Below, in pieces: positions 8,861-16,849 of a DNA stretch of 64,000 nt. The position numbers were made by a program, and so were the translations under genes. The notes beneath the pieces were generated by a model. That model did no database searches. It was not told where the DNA came from and saw only the letters and a list, made by a program, of their open reading frames with translations. The stretch's first letter is position 1, and each line of letters opens with the position of its first letter. The stretch comes from CBDEGR01 sp965237895 (GTDB lineage: Bacteria > Acidobacteriota > Terriglobia > UBA7540 > JAPUME01), in the NCBI GenBank assembly GCA_965237895.1, contig CBDEGR010000002.1, positions 1,178,001 to 1,242,000 of the forward strand, given 5' to 3'.

Positions 8861-9409
8861 ATGGCAAATGTTCGCAGTTTGAAGGCGGGGTGGTTGACGG
8901 CGCTACTACTCCTGGTGTCGGTTTCCGGCTCTTTGCAAGCGGGCGACCTGCTTGGTGTCGCCCGGGCGACAGGGGGGGCTGCATGGATTAACGGCGAGCC
9001 GCTCCAGGGCCAAGTGAACGTCTTCAGCGGTGATCAGCTGAGAACCGGCCGAGAGTCCACTTTGACGTTTTCCACCTCGGCCCAGGAGAGAGTACTCATT
9101 GCGGCGGATAGTAATGCCCGTTTGACCCGCGAGAAGGGAAAACTCTCCGTTTCGTTGGAGCGCGGAACCATGGGCTTCAAGACCGCAGGCCAAACGGACG
9201 TCTCTCTCGCCGACTATGGGGTCACCGTTCGCGGGCGGGAGGGTTTCCCGGTCGCGGCCGAGGTTGCCTATCACAAGGGAGTGAAGGCGGAAGTCGCTGT
9301 CCTGCGCGGCCAGGTGGAACTTTCCGGGTTTCGGCAGTCCTTGATTCTGAAGAAGGGTGACCTGGGACGAATTGCACGCTACGCCGCAGCCAATCCACCT
9401 CCCTCCTAA
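8861..9409 (+). CDS. FecR-like secreted protein, C-terminus formed by a tRNA-derived junction
   Basis: 182-residue exported protein. A signal peptide (about 1-27, cleavage near LQA-GD) is followed by a FecR-type beta domain: runs such as VNVFSGDQLRTG, ESTLTFS and LRGQVELSG resemble the FecR family, periplasmic or cell-surface sensor-like domains. Start ATG 8861 has GCGAGG 5 bases upstream; a GTG six bases earlier is the alternative. The last codons and the TAA stop (9407-9409) coincide with the start of a tRNA-Arg 3' half, so the native C-terminus may have been replaced when mobile DNA integrated here. Confidence 0.75.
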   Translation: MANVRSLKAGWLTALLLLVSVSGSLQAGDLLGVARATGGAAWINGEPLQGQVNVFSGDQLRTGRESTLTFSTSAQERVLIAADSNARLTREKGKLSVSLERGTMGFKTAGQTDVSLADYGVTVRGREGFPVAAEVAYHKGVKAEVAVLRGQVELSGFRQSLILKKGDLGRIARYAAANPPPS

Positions 9410-9447
9410 GCAGTAGGCCGCCGGTTCGAATCCGGCCTGGGTCACCA
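9402..9447 (+). other. tRNA-Arg(CCU) 3' half, probable attachment-site core
   Basis: From the anticodon loop CTCCTAA (9403-9409, anticodon CCU) through the 3' anticodon strand GCAGT, variable loop, T-arm GCCGG-TTCGAAT-CCGGC and acceptor strand CTGGGTC to ACCA (9447), this is the 3' half of tRNA-Arg. The 5' half is absent: the bases to the left are the end of the FecR-like gene and do not pair with GCAGT or CTGGGTC. An integrase gene starts its 3' end 86 bases away. This is the classic core of an integrative element that uses tRNA-Arg, with the crossover point probably in the anticodon loop. Confidence 0.8.
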
Positions 9448-9532
9448 TTTAACTTCTTTGTTTTCAGCACTTGTATTTCTTTCCTCTCGTTGCGGAAGAC
9501 GGAAACGTAAAGAAACCGTCAAATAACTGGCC

Positions 9533-10696
9533 CTAACTGGCCAGTGCCGTAAAGCAAGTCGCGCCGTGCTCGTTCGCCTGCCGGTCCAGCTTCGACAGCG
9601 CTTCCCGCATCATGTTCAGCTTCGCCTGGCTGTAGCGCTTGAACACCTGCGAATCGCCTTGCCGCAGCATCTGCGTCACGAAATGATCCGCCACCCCACC
9701 GGCGCTGAGCCGGGTCGCAAACGTATGGCGCAACTCGTATAACGAAAAATGCGGCAGCCCGGCGCGCTGCAGCGTCCGGTTCCAGAGCTTGCTCACCGGC
9801 GCGATGTGCGGCTTGCGCGAGTTCCTCCGCGGGCTCGGGAACAGGTAGTCGGAATCGCCGCTCTGCTTCATCTGCGAGGCGAACGCTTCGCAAGCTCGCT
9901 CCGTCATCGGCATGTCCGCGATGCCGTTCACCGTCTTGGAATCCGGCAGATGCACGATCCCGTTCTGCATATCCACCTGTTGCTTCCGCATCGGGATCAA
10001 CTCGCGATAGGGCCGCAGCCCCATCTCCACCATGATCACGATGATGTTGCGCAGGTACGGAGCTGCGCAGGCCTCCAGCCGAACCTGCTCCGAGGCACTC
10101 AGATAGTGCGGCTTGCGCGTCGTACCCGCCAACGGGACCGGAAACTCCACCCCACTGCACGGATTGACCGCAAGCCGCCGCTTCTTCACCGCCACGTTCA
10201 GGATGCGTCGCAGGACGCGAAACTCCTGATGCACGGTGGCCGGCTTGAGCCGACCGCGAAGTTGCAGCCCCATCTTAGTGTGCACCCGCTTGCCGGTGTT
10301 CAATCTCGTCATCAGATACGATTCGATCTCCTCCGGTGTGATGTCCGAGAGTCGGTTCGCGCCGAACCGAGGCCTGAGGAGCTTCAGCGCGCCGAGGTTT
10401 TGTAGATGGGTCTTCTCGCTCCGGAAGGGCGGTTGAGAGCGCTTCTCCAGGAACCAGTCCGCCCACTGGTTGAAGCTGATCCCACCGTCCGGCGCGGCGC
10501 TCGGCAGCAACCCCTCGTCGCGAGCCACCAACCGTTTACGCATCACCTTCTCGGCTTCGCCTCTTTCCCTCTCACCTGTTGACTCCTGTCTGAACTTTCC
10601 GCTGTGGTCCCGGTAGCTCATCCACCAGACGCGTGAATCGCGCCGGAGGTAGAGGCTACCCGATGTATTTCTGGGTCTACCTGTCTTGTTGTTCAT
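9533..10696 (-). CDS. Tyrosine recombinase / integrase
   Basis: 387-residue phage-type integrase. An N-terminal arm and core-binding region are followed by the catalytic domain with Arg I in MGLRPYREL, the HxxR box LRHTFATRL and the Tyr nucleophile in VFKRYS. The usual second His position (LGH) reads RQG, a deviation that may or may not affect activity. The start is set at ATG 10696, which has GGAGGA 5 bases upstream, rather than an upstream in-frame ATG at 10714. It overlaps the excisionase gene by 20 bases. It faces the tRNA-Arg fragment, as integrases usually do. Confidence 0.9.
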   Translation of the reverse strand: MNNKTGRPRNTSGSLYLRRDSRVWWMSYRDHSGKFRQESTGERERGEAEKVMRKRLVARDEGLLPSAAPDGGISFNQWADWFLEKRSQPPFRSEKTHLQNLGALKLLRPRFGANRLSDITPEEIESYLMTRLNTGKRVHTKMGLQLRGRLKPATVHQEFRVLRRILNVAVKKRRLAVNPCSGVEFPVPLAGTTRKPHYLSASEQVRLEACAAPYLRNIIVIMVEMGLRPYRELIPMRKQQVDMQNGIVHLPDSKTVNGIADMPMTERACEAFASQMKQSGDSDYLFPSPRRNSRKPHIAPVSKLWNRTLQRAGLPHFSLYELRHTFATRLSAGGVADHFVTQMLRQGDSQVFKRYSQAKLNMMREALSKLDRQANEHGATCFTALAS

Positions 10697-10898
10697 CGAT
10701 TCCTCCATGCACATGAAATTGTTGACGCCACTCGACCAGCTCCGACAATCGGAAGCGGATCGAGCGGCCCATCATGCGGTAATGGGGAATCTGCCTTCGC
10801 TCGACGTAAGCATACACCAGCGAGGGGCTGACGCCCAAGAATCGAGCGGCGTCCTTCACCGTGATCGGGGTATCTGTCGCTTCTCCGTCCAGGCTCAT
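10677..10898 (-). CDS. Excisionase-like helix-turn-helix protein
   Basis: 73-residue MerR/excisionase-type DNA-binding protein. The motif ITVKDAARFLGVSPSLVYAY is the helix-turn-helix, followed by the wing residues IPHYRMMGRSIRF and LSELVEW. Such proteins direct integrase toward excision. Start ATG 10898 is preceded by AGGGAGG; a further in-frame ATG at 10919 is less well placed. It is directly upstream of and overlapping the integrase, so they are co-translated. Confidence 0.85.
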   Translation of the reverse strand: MSLDGEATDTPITVKDAARFLGVSPSLVYAYVERRQIPHYRMMGRSIRFRLSELVEWRQQFHVHGGIDEQQDR

Positions 10899-10970
10899 CT
10901 TTCCCTCCCTACTCTCCATACAAAACCACCAGGGAGAACTCCGCGCGGAGAGTCCGTTGCGATTGTGTCG

Positions 10971-11069
10971 TTAGTCCCACTCACACTCGGCGTCACGTTG
11001 GATCTGCTCGATGATCTGATCGGCAAAGCGGCGGTGGTATTCCTCTGCCGTCATCGCCCTACCCGTCAT
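10971..11069 (-). CDS. 32-codon ORF overlapping the VirB11-type gene, resembling an ArdC N-terminus
   Basis: A 32-codon ORF with a strong ribosome site, AGGAGGG, 6 bases before its ATG at 11069. It starts inside the last codons of the VirB11-type ATPase. The sequence TAEEYHRRFADQIIEQIQ is similar in pattern to the beginning of ArdC-type antirestriction proteins, but it ends after a few acidic residues (ECEWD). It may be a genuine small protein or a truncated ardC start. The resemblance is from memory of the family and is weak. Confidence 0.45.
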   Translation of the reverse strand: MTGRAMTAEEYHRRFADQIIEQIQRDAECEWD

Positions 11070-12018
11070 TGTGTTCCCTCCTGATCGGCTCGATGAGCCA
11101 GCGGTTCCGTGGCGCGTCGTAACCCTGGACGCGCAGCGCTTCCTCCACGAAGCGCCGTCCCTCGCGCCGGGTCATGTGAATCACCATCGCAATGCCGTCC
11201 ACCACACCCCGGCAGGTGACCTCCCAGGGAAGCTCCCCGCCGCCCTGCATGGCGCAACTGGCGAGCCGTGACAAGGCCGATTCGGCGTTGTTGGCGTGCA
11301 CGGTGGTGAGCGAGCCGCCGTGTCCGGTGTTGAGGGCCTGGAGCAGATCAGCGGCTTCCCCGCCGCGCACCTCGCCCACCACGATGTGATCCGGGCGGTG
11401 GCGCAAGGCGTGGCGCACCAGGTCCCGGATCGTCACGGCTCCGGTTGCCAGCCCACGAGCCTCGAAGCGGACGCAATTGGAGTGCTCGATGCGAAGCTCC
11501 AAGGTGTCCTCGATGGTGACGATGCGTTCGTCATCGGGTAGCAATTCAATGAGCGCGTTCAGCAGAGTGGTCTTGCCTGATCCGGTGCCGCCTGAAACCA
11601 GGATGTTGCGCCGGGAGTACAGCACCCGCTCGGCTTCGCTCCGCACGTTTTCGGGAAGTGCGCCTTGTTCGACCAGGTCCGCCGCCGAGAATGCCCGTTT
11701 GCCAAAGCGCCGCACGGTGATCGCTACCTTCGGGCTCGCCGGCGGAACACAGATCGCCACACGCGATCCGTCTTCCAGGCGGGCATCGACGATGGGGGCC
11801 GTGGCCGGATCCAGGCCGAGCGGCCGGGCGATATGGATAGCCGCCCGATTCAGAGCTGAGGCGGTCAGCAGCGGGGCCTCGTGGGAATAGAGTTTCCCAT
11901 GCCCTTCGATCCATACGTTGTGCGGCCCGTTAATCATGATCTCGCTCACTTCCGGGTCCTCCAGAACATCCTCCAGGCCGGGCAGGAACGGTTTGAGCAA
12001 CTCCAGGCTGTCGCTCAT
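11059..12018 (-). CDS. trbB: VirB11/TrbB-type secretion ATPase
   Basis: 319-residue hexameric ATPase of the VirB11/TrbB/TadA family, which powers conjugative DNA transfer or pilus assembly at the inner membrane. Walker A is GGTGSGKT (143-150). The Asp box (TIEDTLEL), the His/Arg box (RHALRHRPDHIVVGEVRG) and a VHANNAE segment follow. The start ATG 12018 is preceded by GAGGGGAAGC; longer open frame upstream is not family-like. Its start overlaps the stop of the upstream coupling-protein fragment (ATGA). With integrase and excisionase nearby, this identifies a conjugative element. Confidence 0.9.
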   Translation of the reverse strand: MSDSLELLKPFLPGLEDVLEDPEVSEIMINGPHNVWIEGHGKLYSHEAPLLTASALNRAAIHIARPLGLDPATAPIVDARLEDGSRVAICVPPASPKVAITVRRFGKRAFSAADLVEQGALPENVRSEAERVLYSRRNILVSGGTGSGKTTLLNALIELLPDDERIVTIEDTLELRIEHSNCVRFEARGLATGAVTIRDLVRHALRHRPDHIVVGEVRGGEAADLLQALNTGHGGSLTTVHANNAESALSRLASCAMQGGGELPWEVTCRGVVDGIAMVIHMTRREGRRFVEEALRVQGYDAPRNRWLIEPIRREHNDG

Positions 12019-12848
12019 AGCTTCCCCTCGGCCTTCGCCCGCCAGTAAGGAAGCATGCGGGGCAGGTAATGCGGCTTGAGGTACACGCGGGTTGGGGAGA
12101 GCGACTGAGCGCCGTCGTAGGGCAGGCAGATGGCCTGGCAGTTGGAGAGCAGGGCAAACTCGCGGGGCTGAAACACCGCCTCGCGTTGCTCGCGGAAAGA
12201 TTTGCTGGCCCCTACGCTGCCCTGGCCGCCTCCGGCCTGGGCCGAAAGCATTGATACCTCGCTTTGCTTGGCTGATTCGGTGATGGTGTAGGAGGGTTTG
12301 ATCTTGGCGACCTGCCCGCACAGCGCCGAGGCGATTTGAGCACTGGCGTCGTCGCTCAAGGAAAGGAATATCCGGGTGCGCAGGGTTTGCAGAAGGGTGC
12401 GCCAGGCTTCCGAGCTGCCGAGCACCGACCGCAGCGAGGAGATTGATTGGGTGGCGACGATCGGGATGCAACGGCACTGCCGGGTGAGGGCGAAGGATTT
12501 CTCGTCGCCGGAGGGATCGTCCTCACCCACGGAAGCGAACGACTGGTATTCATCGCAGATGAACACGGCGGGCCGGAAGTATTGATCCGGCGCTGCCTTC
12601 ATCTGCGCCGGCCGCCGCAGGAGCGATTGAAGCCAGGCGTTTTTGAGCATTACACCTACAGCACGGGCCAGCGCCGGGTTGCTGCCGGCGGGCATGTTCA
12701 GGGCCAGCACCTTGCCCGACTCGATTAGCTCATCGAGGGGCGGTAAGCTCTGGCGCACTCTCGTTCCCAGTCCCGGCTGTTCGTCTTGATCTGGCTCTCT
12801 ATTGCCGCTCTGCGGCGGCGCCGCCTTCTCCGGGGGCGGTGGTGGACA
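12015..12848 (-). pseudogene. Conjugative coupling protein (VirD4/TraG-like), 5'-truncated by IS3 element
   Basis: C-terminal part of a VirD4/TraG-like ATPase that brings DNA to the conjugation channel. Seen are VLALNMPAGSNPALARAVG, the Walker-B-like AVFICDEYQSFAS, IVATQSISSL (the Gln of the coupling-protein sensor motif) and a C-terminal domain. The N-terminal half, including Walker A, is missing because the IS3-family element begins at 12849; upstream residues in this frame come from the insertion sequence. It cannot be a full protein, so the element is not self-transmissible as seen. Confidence 0.85.
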
Positions 12849-12914
12849 TGACCTGACCCCCTCAAACCGGTCCAGTTCTAATGTTAGAGTTGGACCTGGA
12901 ATAGGGAGGTCAGG

Positions 12915-13193
12915 ATGGTCAAGAGGAAGCATTCGATCGAACAGATTATCGGTAAACTTCGAGAGACCGAAGTGGAACTTGCCCAGGGTCGCAGCGTAGC
13001 CGAGGTGTGCCGGTCGTTGGGGGTGACCGAGCAGACCTATTACCGCTGGCGAAAGGAGTACGGCGGTCTAAAGATGGATCAGGCCAAGCGGTTGAAGGTC
13101 CTCGAGCAGGAGAACACTCGCTTGAGGAGGGCGGTTGCAGACCTGACCTTGGACAAGCAGATTCTGCAGGAGGTCACAAGGGGAAACGGCTAA
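12915..13193 (+). CDS. IS3-family transposase OrfA
   Basis: 92-residue OrfA. It has a helix-turn-helix (VAEVCRSLGVTEQTYYRWR) and a leucine-zipper-like tail (LKVLEQENTRLRRAVADL) that binds the inverted repeats and mediates multimerisation. Start ATG 12915 follows GGGAGGTCAGG. It ends at TAA 13193, inside the beginning of the OrfB frame. Confidence 0.9.
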   Translation: MVKRKHSIEQIIGKLRETEVELAQGRSVAEVCRSLGVTEQTYYRWRKEYGGLKMDQAKRLKVLEQENTRLRRAVADLTLDKQILQEVTRGNG

Positions 13194-14074
13194 GCCCGGC
13201 GCGTCGCCGGCAGTGGGCGGCGCATATCTGTAAGGCGTTGGGTGTCTCGGAACGCCGGGCTTGTCGAGTGCTCAGCCAACCCCGGTCCACCCAGCGCCAT
13301 CGATGCATCGCTGCTCCCGACGAGGATGCCCTGACGAGGGCCATCGTCACCCTGGCCGGTCGGTTTGGTCGCTATGGCTATCGTCGGGTCACGGCCTTGC
13401 TGCGGCGAGCCGGCTGGAGGGTCAACCATAAGAGAGTGGAGCGCATCTGGAGGCGGGAGGGGTTGAGAGTGCCGCAGAAACAGCCGAAGCGTGGACGCCT
13501 TTGGCTCAACGACGGATCGTGCGTTCGTCTGCGCCCCTGCAGTCCGAACCACGTCTGGGCTTACGACTTCGTCCAAGCCCGCACTCACGACGGGAGGGCT
13601 TTCCGGTTGTTGACGGTCATCGATGAGTACACTCGGGAATGTCTGGCTATCCAGGTGGCCCGCCAGATTCGATCCGACGATGTCGTGCAGCTACTGGCCG
13701 ATCTGTTCGTTCTCCGAGGTCCGCCCGAGCACCTTCGCTCGGATAATGGCCCGGAGTTCTGCGCCCAAGCTCTACGAGAGTGGCTGGGGCGAATCGGAGT
13801 GAAGACGCTCTACATCCAACCCGGGAGTCCCTGGGAGAACGGCTACAACGAGAGCTTTAATGGGAAGCTCCGAGACGAGTTGCTCGACCGGGAGATCTTC
13901 TACACCTTGCAGGAAGCGAAGGTGTTAATCGAGCAGTGGAGGCGACACTACAACAGGGTTCGACCTCACAGTGCTCTTGGTTATCGTCCACCGGCACCGG
14001 AGGCCATGGAAATCCCGCCGCTGCTCGGGAGGCAGCTGCCTCCCGACCTAGGGACAGAATTACCGCTGAACTAA
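13181..14074 (+). CDS. IS3-family transposase OrfB (DDE catalytic part)
   Basis: Catalytic transposase domain in the -1 frame relative to OrfA. The frame is open from 13007, but the family-like part starts around 13180 and no good start codon precedes it, so expression as an OrfAB fusion by -1 frameshifting is expected. DDE hallmarks are VWAYDFVQ (first Asp), LRSDNGPEF (second Asp) and the Glu in SPWENGYNESFNG. The C-terminus HYNRVRPHSALGYRPP is typical. The frame appears intact, so the element may still be active. Confidence 0.9.
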   Translation, partial: GKRLSPARRRQWAAHICKALGVSERRACRVLSQPRSTQRHRCIAAPDEDALTRAIVTLAGRFGRYGYRRVTALLRRAGWRVNHKRVERIWRREGLRVPQKQPKRGRLWLNDGSCVRLRPCSPNHVWAYDFVQARTHDGRAFRLLTVIDEYTRECLAIQVARQIRSDDVVQLLADLFVLRGPPEHLRSDNGPEFCAQALREWLGRIGVKTLYIQPGSPWENGYNESFNGKLRDELLDREIFYTLQEAKVLIEQWRRHYNRVRPHSALGYRPPAPEAMEIPPLLGRQLPPDLGTELPLN

Positions 14075-14109
14075 CATACGAGTTGGTACAATCACTGGGG
14101 GCAGGTCAC

Positions 14110-14577
14110 CTGCAATACGTGCGGGAGGAGAGTCTGCTTGGAACCGGCGGGGCACTTCGGCATGCTGAGGATAAATTACAATCGGACTTCTTGTTGTTAA
14201 ATGGGGATACCTACTTGGCCATTGACTACGGTCAGTTGGTGGAGTGCTTCCACAAGCGGTGCCCGTGGGGATTGGTAGTAGCCTACGAGAATCAAAACGG
14301 AAGCATTCCCAACAACCTGGGCCTCGGCCTGCAAGGTCAGGTCGTTGCCTACAACAAGTGCAATCCTTGTGGCTTAACCCACGTGGACGCGGGGGTGGGG
14401 GTCTTTAGCAAGCGCATTGTGCAACTGATTCCAGGCGGAAGGACCTTTTCGTTGGAGGAAGAGCTGTATCCAGAGCTAATCGAGAGGTGTGAGCTGTGGG
14501 GGTATCGAACTCCGCAGCCCTTCTACGACATAGGGAGCTTTGCAGGGCTCGATGCACTGGAGGACGTATTGGCGTGA
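14110..14577 (+). pseudogene. Sugar-1-phosphate nucleotidyltransferase, 5'-truncated (HddC-like)
   Basis: C-terminal 155 residues of a nucleotide-sugar pyrophosphorylase. Seen are REESLLGTGGAL, LLNGDTYLAIDY, THVDAGVGVFSK and FYDIGSFAGLDAL. The N-terminal G-x-G-T-R-L nucleotide site is missing because the IS3 end lies immediately upstream. Position just before gmhA and gmhB suggests the GDP-heptose pathway enzyme HddC (D-glycero-D-manno-heptose 1-phosphate guanylyltransferase). The frame continues into the insertion sequence but is not a functional fusion. Confidence 0.75.
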
Positions 14578-14845
14578 ATCCGATTGGGAGTGTGGGCCCC
14601 CGGCGGTAATGGCAACGCACCTAACGCGGTCGAACCCATGGGATACGCGAACGCACAAGGCAACCGCTGTTAGTGGGCTCACCGGCTTCCGCGCGTCAAC
14701 TCGCTCACTGCGGTGGCCAGTCTGCATTTTCTGCTGCTCTACATCACCATGGCAGATTTCTTTGTGCGAACGCAGAGAACTAACCTGACCGGTTGGCGCC
14801 CCGGAAGAGCGGCATTCCGGCCTCAACACTGAGGGAAAGACAAAG

Positions 14846-15466
14846 ATGACAATGGCAGTATTCGAGAGCAAGATTCGGCAGCGAATCCGTGAGAGCCAGC
14901 AAGTGAAGGAGGAACTCCTGAAGGACCGCTGGATTCGTTCGGTGGCGTGCGTAGCTGATGTGATGGTTGATGCTTATCGAAAGGGCGGAAAGGTCTTGCT
15001 GTTCGGAAACGGCGGCAGCGCAGCCGATGCTCAGCATATTGCTACCGAACTGGCAGGGAAGTACTACTATGAGCGGCCGCCTCTGCCCGCGGTAGCCTTG
15101 AATACGAACACGTCATTGCTCACGGCCATCGGCAATGACTACTCTTTTGCACAAGTGTTTGCTCGCCAGATCGAAGCGCTGGCGGAAGCGGATGACGTTG
15201 CAATCGGGATCTCGACCAGTGGCAACTCGGAAAACGTAATCGAAGGGGTGAAGGCGGCGCGCGTAAAAGGAGCGACGACGGTAGGGCTAACGGGTGCGTC
15301 CGGAGGAGGTTTGAAGCAGTTCGTAGAGCACTGCCTGTGTGTGCCGGCAACTGACACCCTGCGTATCCAGGAAGCGCACATCTTAATCGGACATATTTTC
15401 TGCGAGATGGTGGAGCAGGAACTGTTCCCGCAAAGCAAGGGAAGGTCCGAACCTAGGAAGAGGTAG
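14846..15466 (+). CDS. gmhA: Phosphoheptose isomerase
   Basis: 206-residue SIS-domain isomerase converting sedoheptulose 7-phosphate to D-glycero-D-manno-heptose 7-phosphate, the first step of ADP- or GDP-heptose synthesis for LPS core or surface polymers. Motifs are LLFGNGGSAADAQHIA, ISTSGNSENV and the C-terminal QEAHILIGHIFCE with family Glu/His residues. Start ATG 14846 has GAGGG a little far upstream (11 bases); ATG 14852 is an alternative. gmhB follows after two bases. The 268 bases before it hold no gene; a GHMP heptokinase, usually part of the GDP-heptose route, is not present here. Confidence 0.93.
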   Translation: MTMAVFESKIRQRIRESQQVKEELLKDRWIRSVACVADVMVDAYRKGGKVLLFGNGGSAADAQHIATELAGKYYYERPPLPAVALNTNTSLLTAIGNDYSFAQVFARQIEALAEADDVAIGISTSGNSENVIEGVKAARVKGATTVGLTGASGGGLKQFVEHCLCVPATDTLRIQEAHILIGHIFCEMVEQELFPQSKGRSEPRKR

Positions 15467-15468
15467 CG

Positions 15469-16047
15469 GTGCGAACTGTATTCCTGGATCGCGACGGGGT
15501 CATCAACCGCAAGCGGCCTGAGGGCAAATACGTGAAGTCCTGGGACGAGTTCGAGTTTCTTTCTGGAGTGGAGGAGGCCATCCGGCTGCTGAACGGCTGT
15601 GGCTTTCGTGTGATTGTAATTACGAACCAGCGAGGCATTAGCCTCGGGAAGTTTCGAGAGTGTGATCTTTCCGTAATCCACGACCGAATGCGGAGAGAAC
15701 TGCAATGCGCTGGAGTGCGACTCGATGCGGTTTATTATTGTCCGCACGACCATAACTCGTGCACCTGTCGAAAGCCCGACATCGGCCTGTTTTTACAGGC
15801 CCAGCGCGACTTTCCAGATATTCATTTTCCCAGTAGCCTCGTCGTTGGTGATTCCCTCGTGGATATGGAAGCAGCCGCACGTCTGGGCTGCAAGAAGATT
15901 TTGGTGGGAAACGGGACGGGTGAGACGTTGGCGTTGCTGACAGCTAGGAACATTCGGGTGGACGTTTTTGCGAACTCGCTGCTGGAGGCTGTGACAGAAT
16001 TTCTTCTACGACAGCACGAAGGCCGGTCTGGCAAGCAAGGATTATGA
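15469..16047 (+). CDS. gmhB: Heptose-bisphosphate phosphatase, HAD family
   Basis: 192-residue HAD-IIIA phosphatase removing the C7 phosphate of heptose 1,7-bisphosphate. Motif I is FLDRDGVINRK, motif II ITNQRGISLG, the zinc-binding loop CPHDHNSCTCRKP, and motif III/IV region VVGDSLVDMEAA. Start is GTG 15469, two bases after the gmhA stop; the stop overlaps the ATG of the following epimerase remnant. Gene order gmhA-gmhB with a nucleotidyltransferase fragment marks a heptose locus. Confidence 0.93.
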   Translation: MRTVFLDRDGVINRKRPEGKYVKSWDEFEFLSGVEEAIRLLNGCGFRVIVITNQRGISLGKFRECDLSVIHDRMRRELQCAGVRLDAVYYCPHDHNSCTCRKPDIGLFLQAQRDFPDIHFPSSLVVGDSLVDMEAAARLGCKKILVGNGTGETLALLTARNIRVDVFANSLLEAVTEFLLRQHEGRSGKQGL

Positions 16048-16482
16048 GGGTGTTTCTGGTCACAGGTGGAGCAGGCATAATTGGATGCCACGTGGTTCGT
16101 CGTCTTGTGGCGCATGGAACACAGGTAAGAGTTATTGACAATATCTACCGGATTGCCATTGCCCGGTAACCTAGAGGAAGGCACTGGATCTATTGATTTC
16201 TTCCTAGGCGATATCCGAGATAAGGTGGTGGTCATGCAGGCCGTTCAGGGCGTAGATGGCGTGATCCACTTGGCGGCGTTTACTTCTGTGGCCGAGTCCA
16301 CCTCCCGACCCTCAATCGCGATCTCCAGGCTTGGGAACGCATCTACAACACCGTCCGCCATTCGGTCCGCCCTGGTCTCACAGGAGTGGCCCAAGTATAC
16401 GGTTGTTACGATTCCCATCCTAAGTAAAAACTTCACTACGACTTTCTCTATGTTCGAACGCAAACTTTCTTATTGGATATGA
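16044..16482 (+). pseudogene. NAD-dependent sugar epimerase (GalE-like), frameshifted and truncated
   Basis: The ATG at 16044 overlaps the gmhB stop and opens the Rossmann start MRVFLVTGGAGIIGCHVVRR, continuing to IDNI before a stop near 16165. The homology then continues in another frame: FFLGDIRD, GVDGVIHLAAFTSVAEST (the typical HLAA segment). After about residue 95 no epimerase similarity remains and the SDR active-site Tyr-x-x-x-Lys is not found. It is a broken gene of the same surface-sugar locus. Confidence 0.75.
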
Positions 16483-16573
16483 AGTTGGTCTTTCTCTCCT
16501 TTTGGATCACCTTTCGAGGTAAGTGGAAATCCCGCAGTTCGAAAATTTAACTCCTGAAAATCCAAGCTTCAGT

Positions 16574-16849
16574 TTAATCCCTGAATAGTGGGCCGTCATC
16601 GGTCGCACAAGCTTCATGCTGGGATACATGGCAGGCTGCGCAGAGAGTGATGAGGTTTTCGGGTGGATCACGTCCCAGGTGGCTGCGTTTGGTTTGGTGG
16701 TGGACTTCGAGGTTTCTCATGCGGCCGCAGTGTTGGCAGCGCCAGTTGTCGCGTTCGAGGACTTGGAGGTGGAGACGGGGGTAGGATTCCGGTTCGAGCT
16801 TGCGGCGCGGGCGCTTGGGTTCTAGTCGGCGCACGGGGCCGGTTTTCAT
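16574..16849 (-). CDS. HNH endonuclease-type protein (91 aa)
   Basis: 91-residue HNH nuclease domain: CQHCGRMRNLEVHHQ and NLITLCAACHVSQHEA give the paired Cys zinc knuckles and the catalytic His-His. A basic N-terminus (RRLEPKRPRRKLEPE) precedes. The start ATG 16849 overlaps the stop of the upstream gene (ATGA), so the two are translationally coupled or are halves of an original fusion. HNH domains occur in homing endonucleases, restriction and repair enzymes; no more specific role can be given. Confidence 0.75.
   Translation of the reverse strand: MKTGPVRRLEPKRPRRKLEPESYPRLHLQVLERDNWRCQHCGRMRNLEVHHQTKRSHLGRDPPENLITLCAACHVSQHEACATDDGPLFRD

Larger units (their letters stand above)
12849..14108 (+). 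mobile_element. IS3-family insertion sequence (about 1260 bp)
   Basis: Two overlapping transposase frames are bounded by imperfect inverted ends: left TGACCTGACCCC (12849-12860) and right, on the other strand, TGACCTGCCCCC (ending 14108). A further shared ATGTTAG lies about 33 bases inside each end. Length and gene layout fit IS3-family elements of the IS407-like type. The 3-4 bases outside the two ends (ACA and CCT) do not match, so no target duplication is present. The element separates the conjugative fragment from a truncated sugar nucleotidyltransferase. Confidence 0.88.

Noticed and set aside
9360..9460. Split or permuted tRNA gene
   Set aside because: No 5' half able to pair with CTGGGTC or GCAGT is found within several hundred bases on either side; an attachment-site fragment explains the data better.
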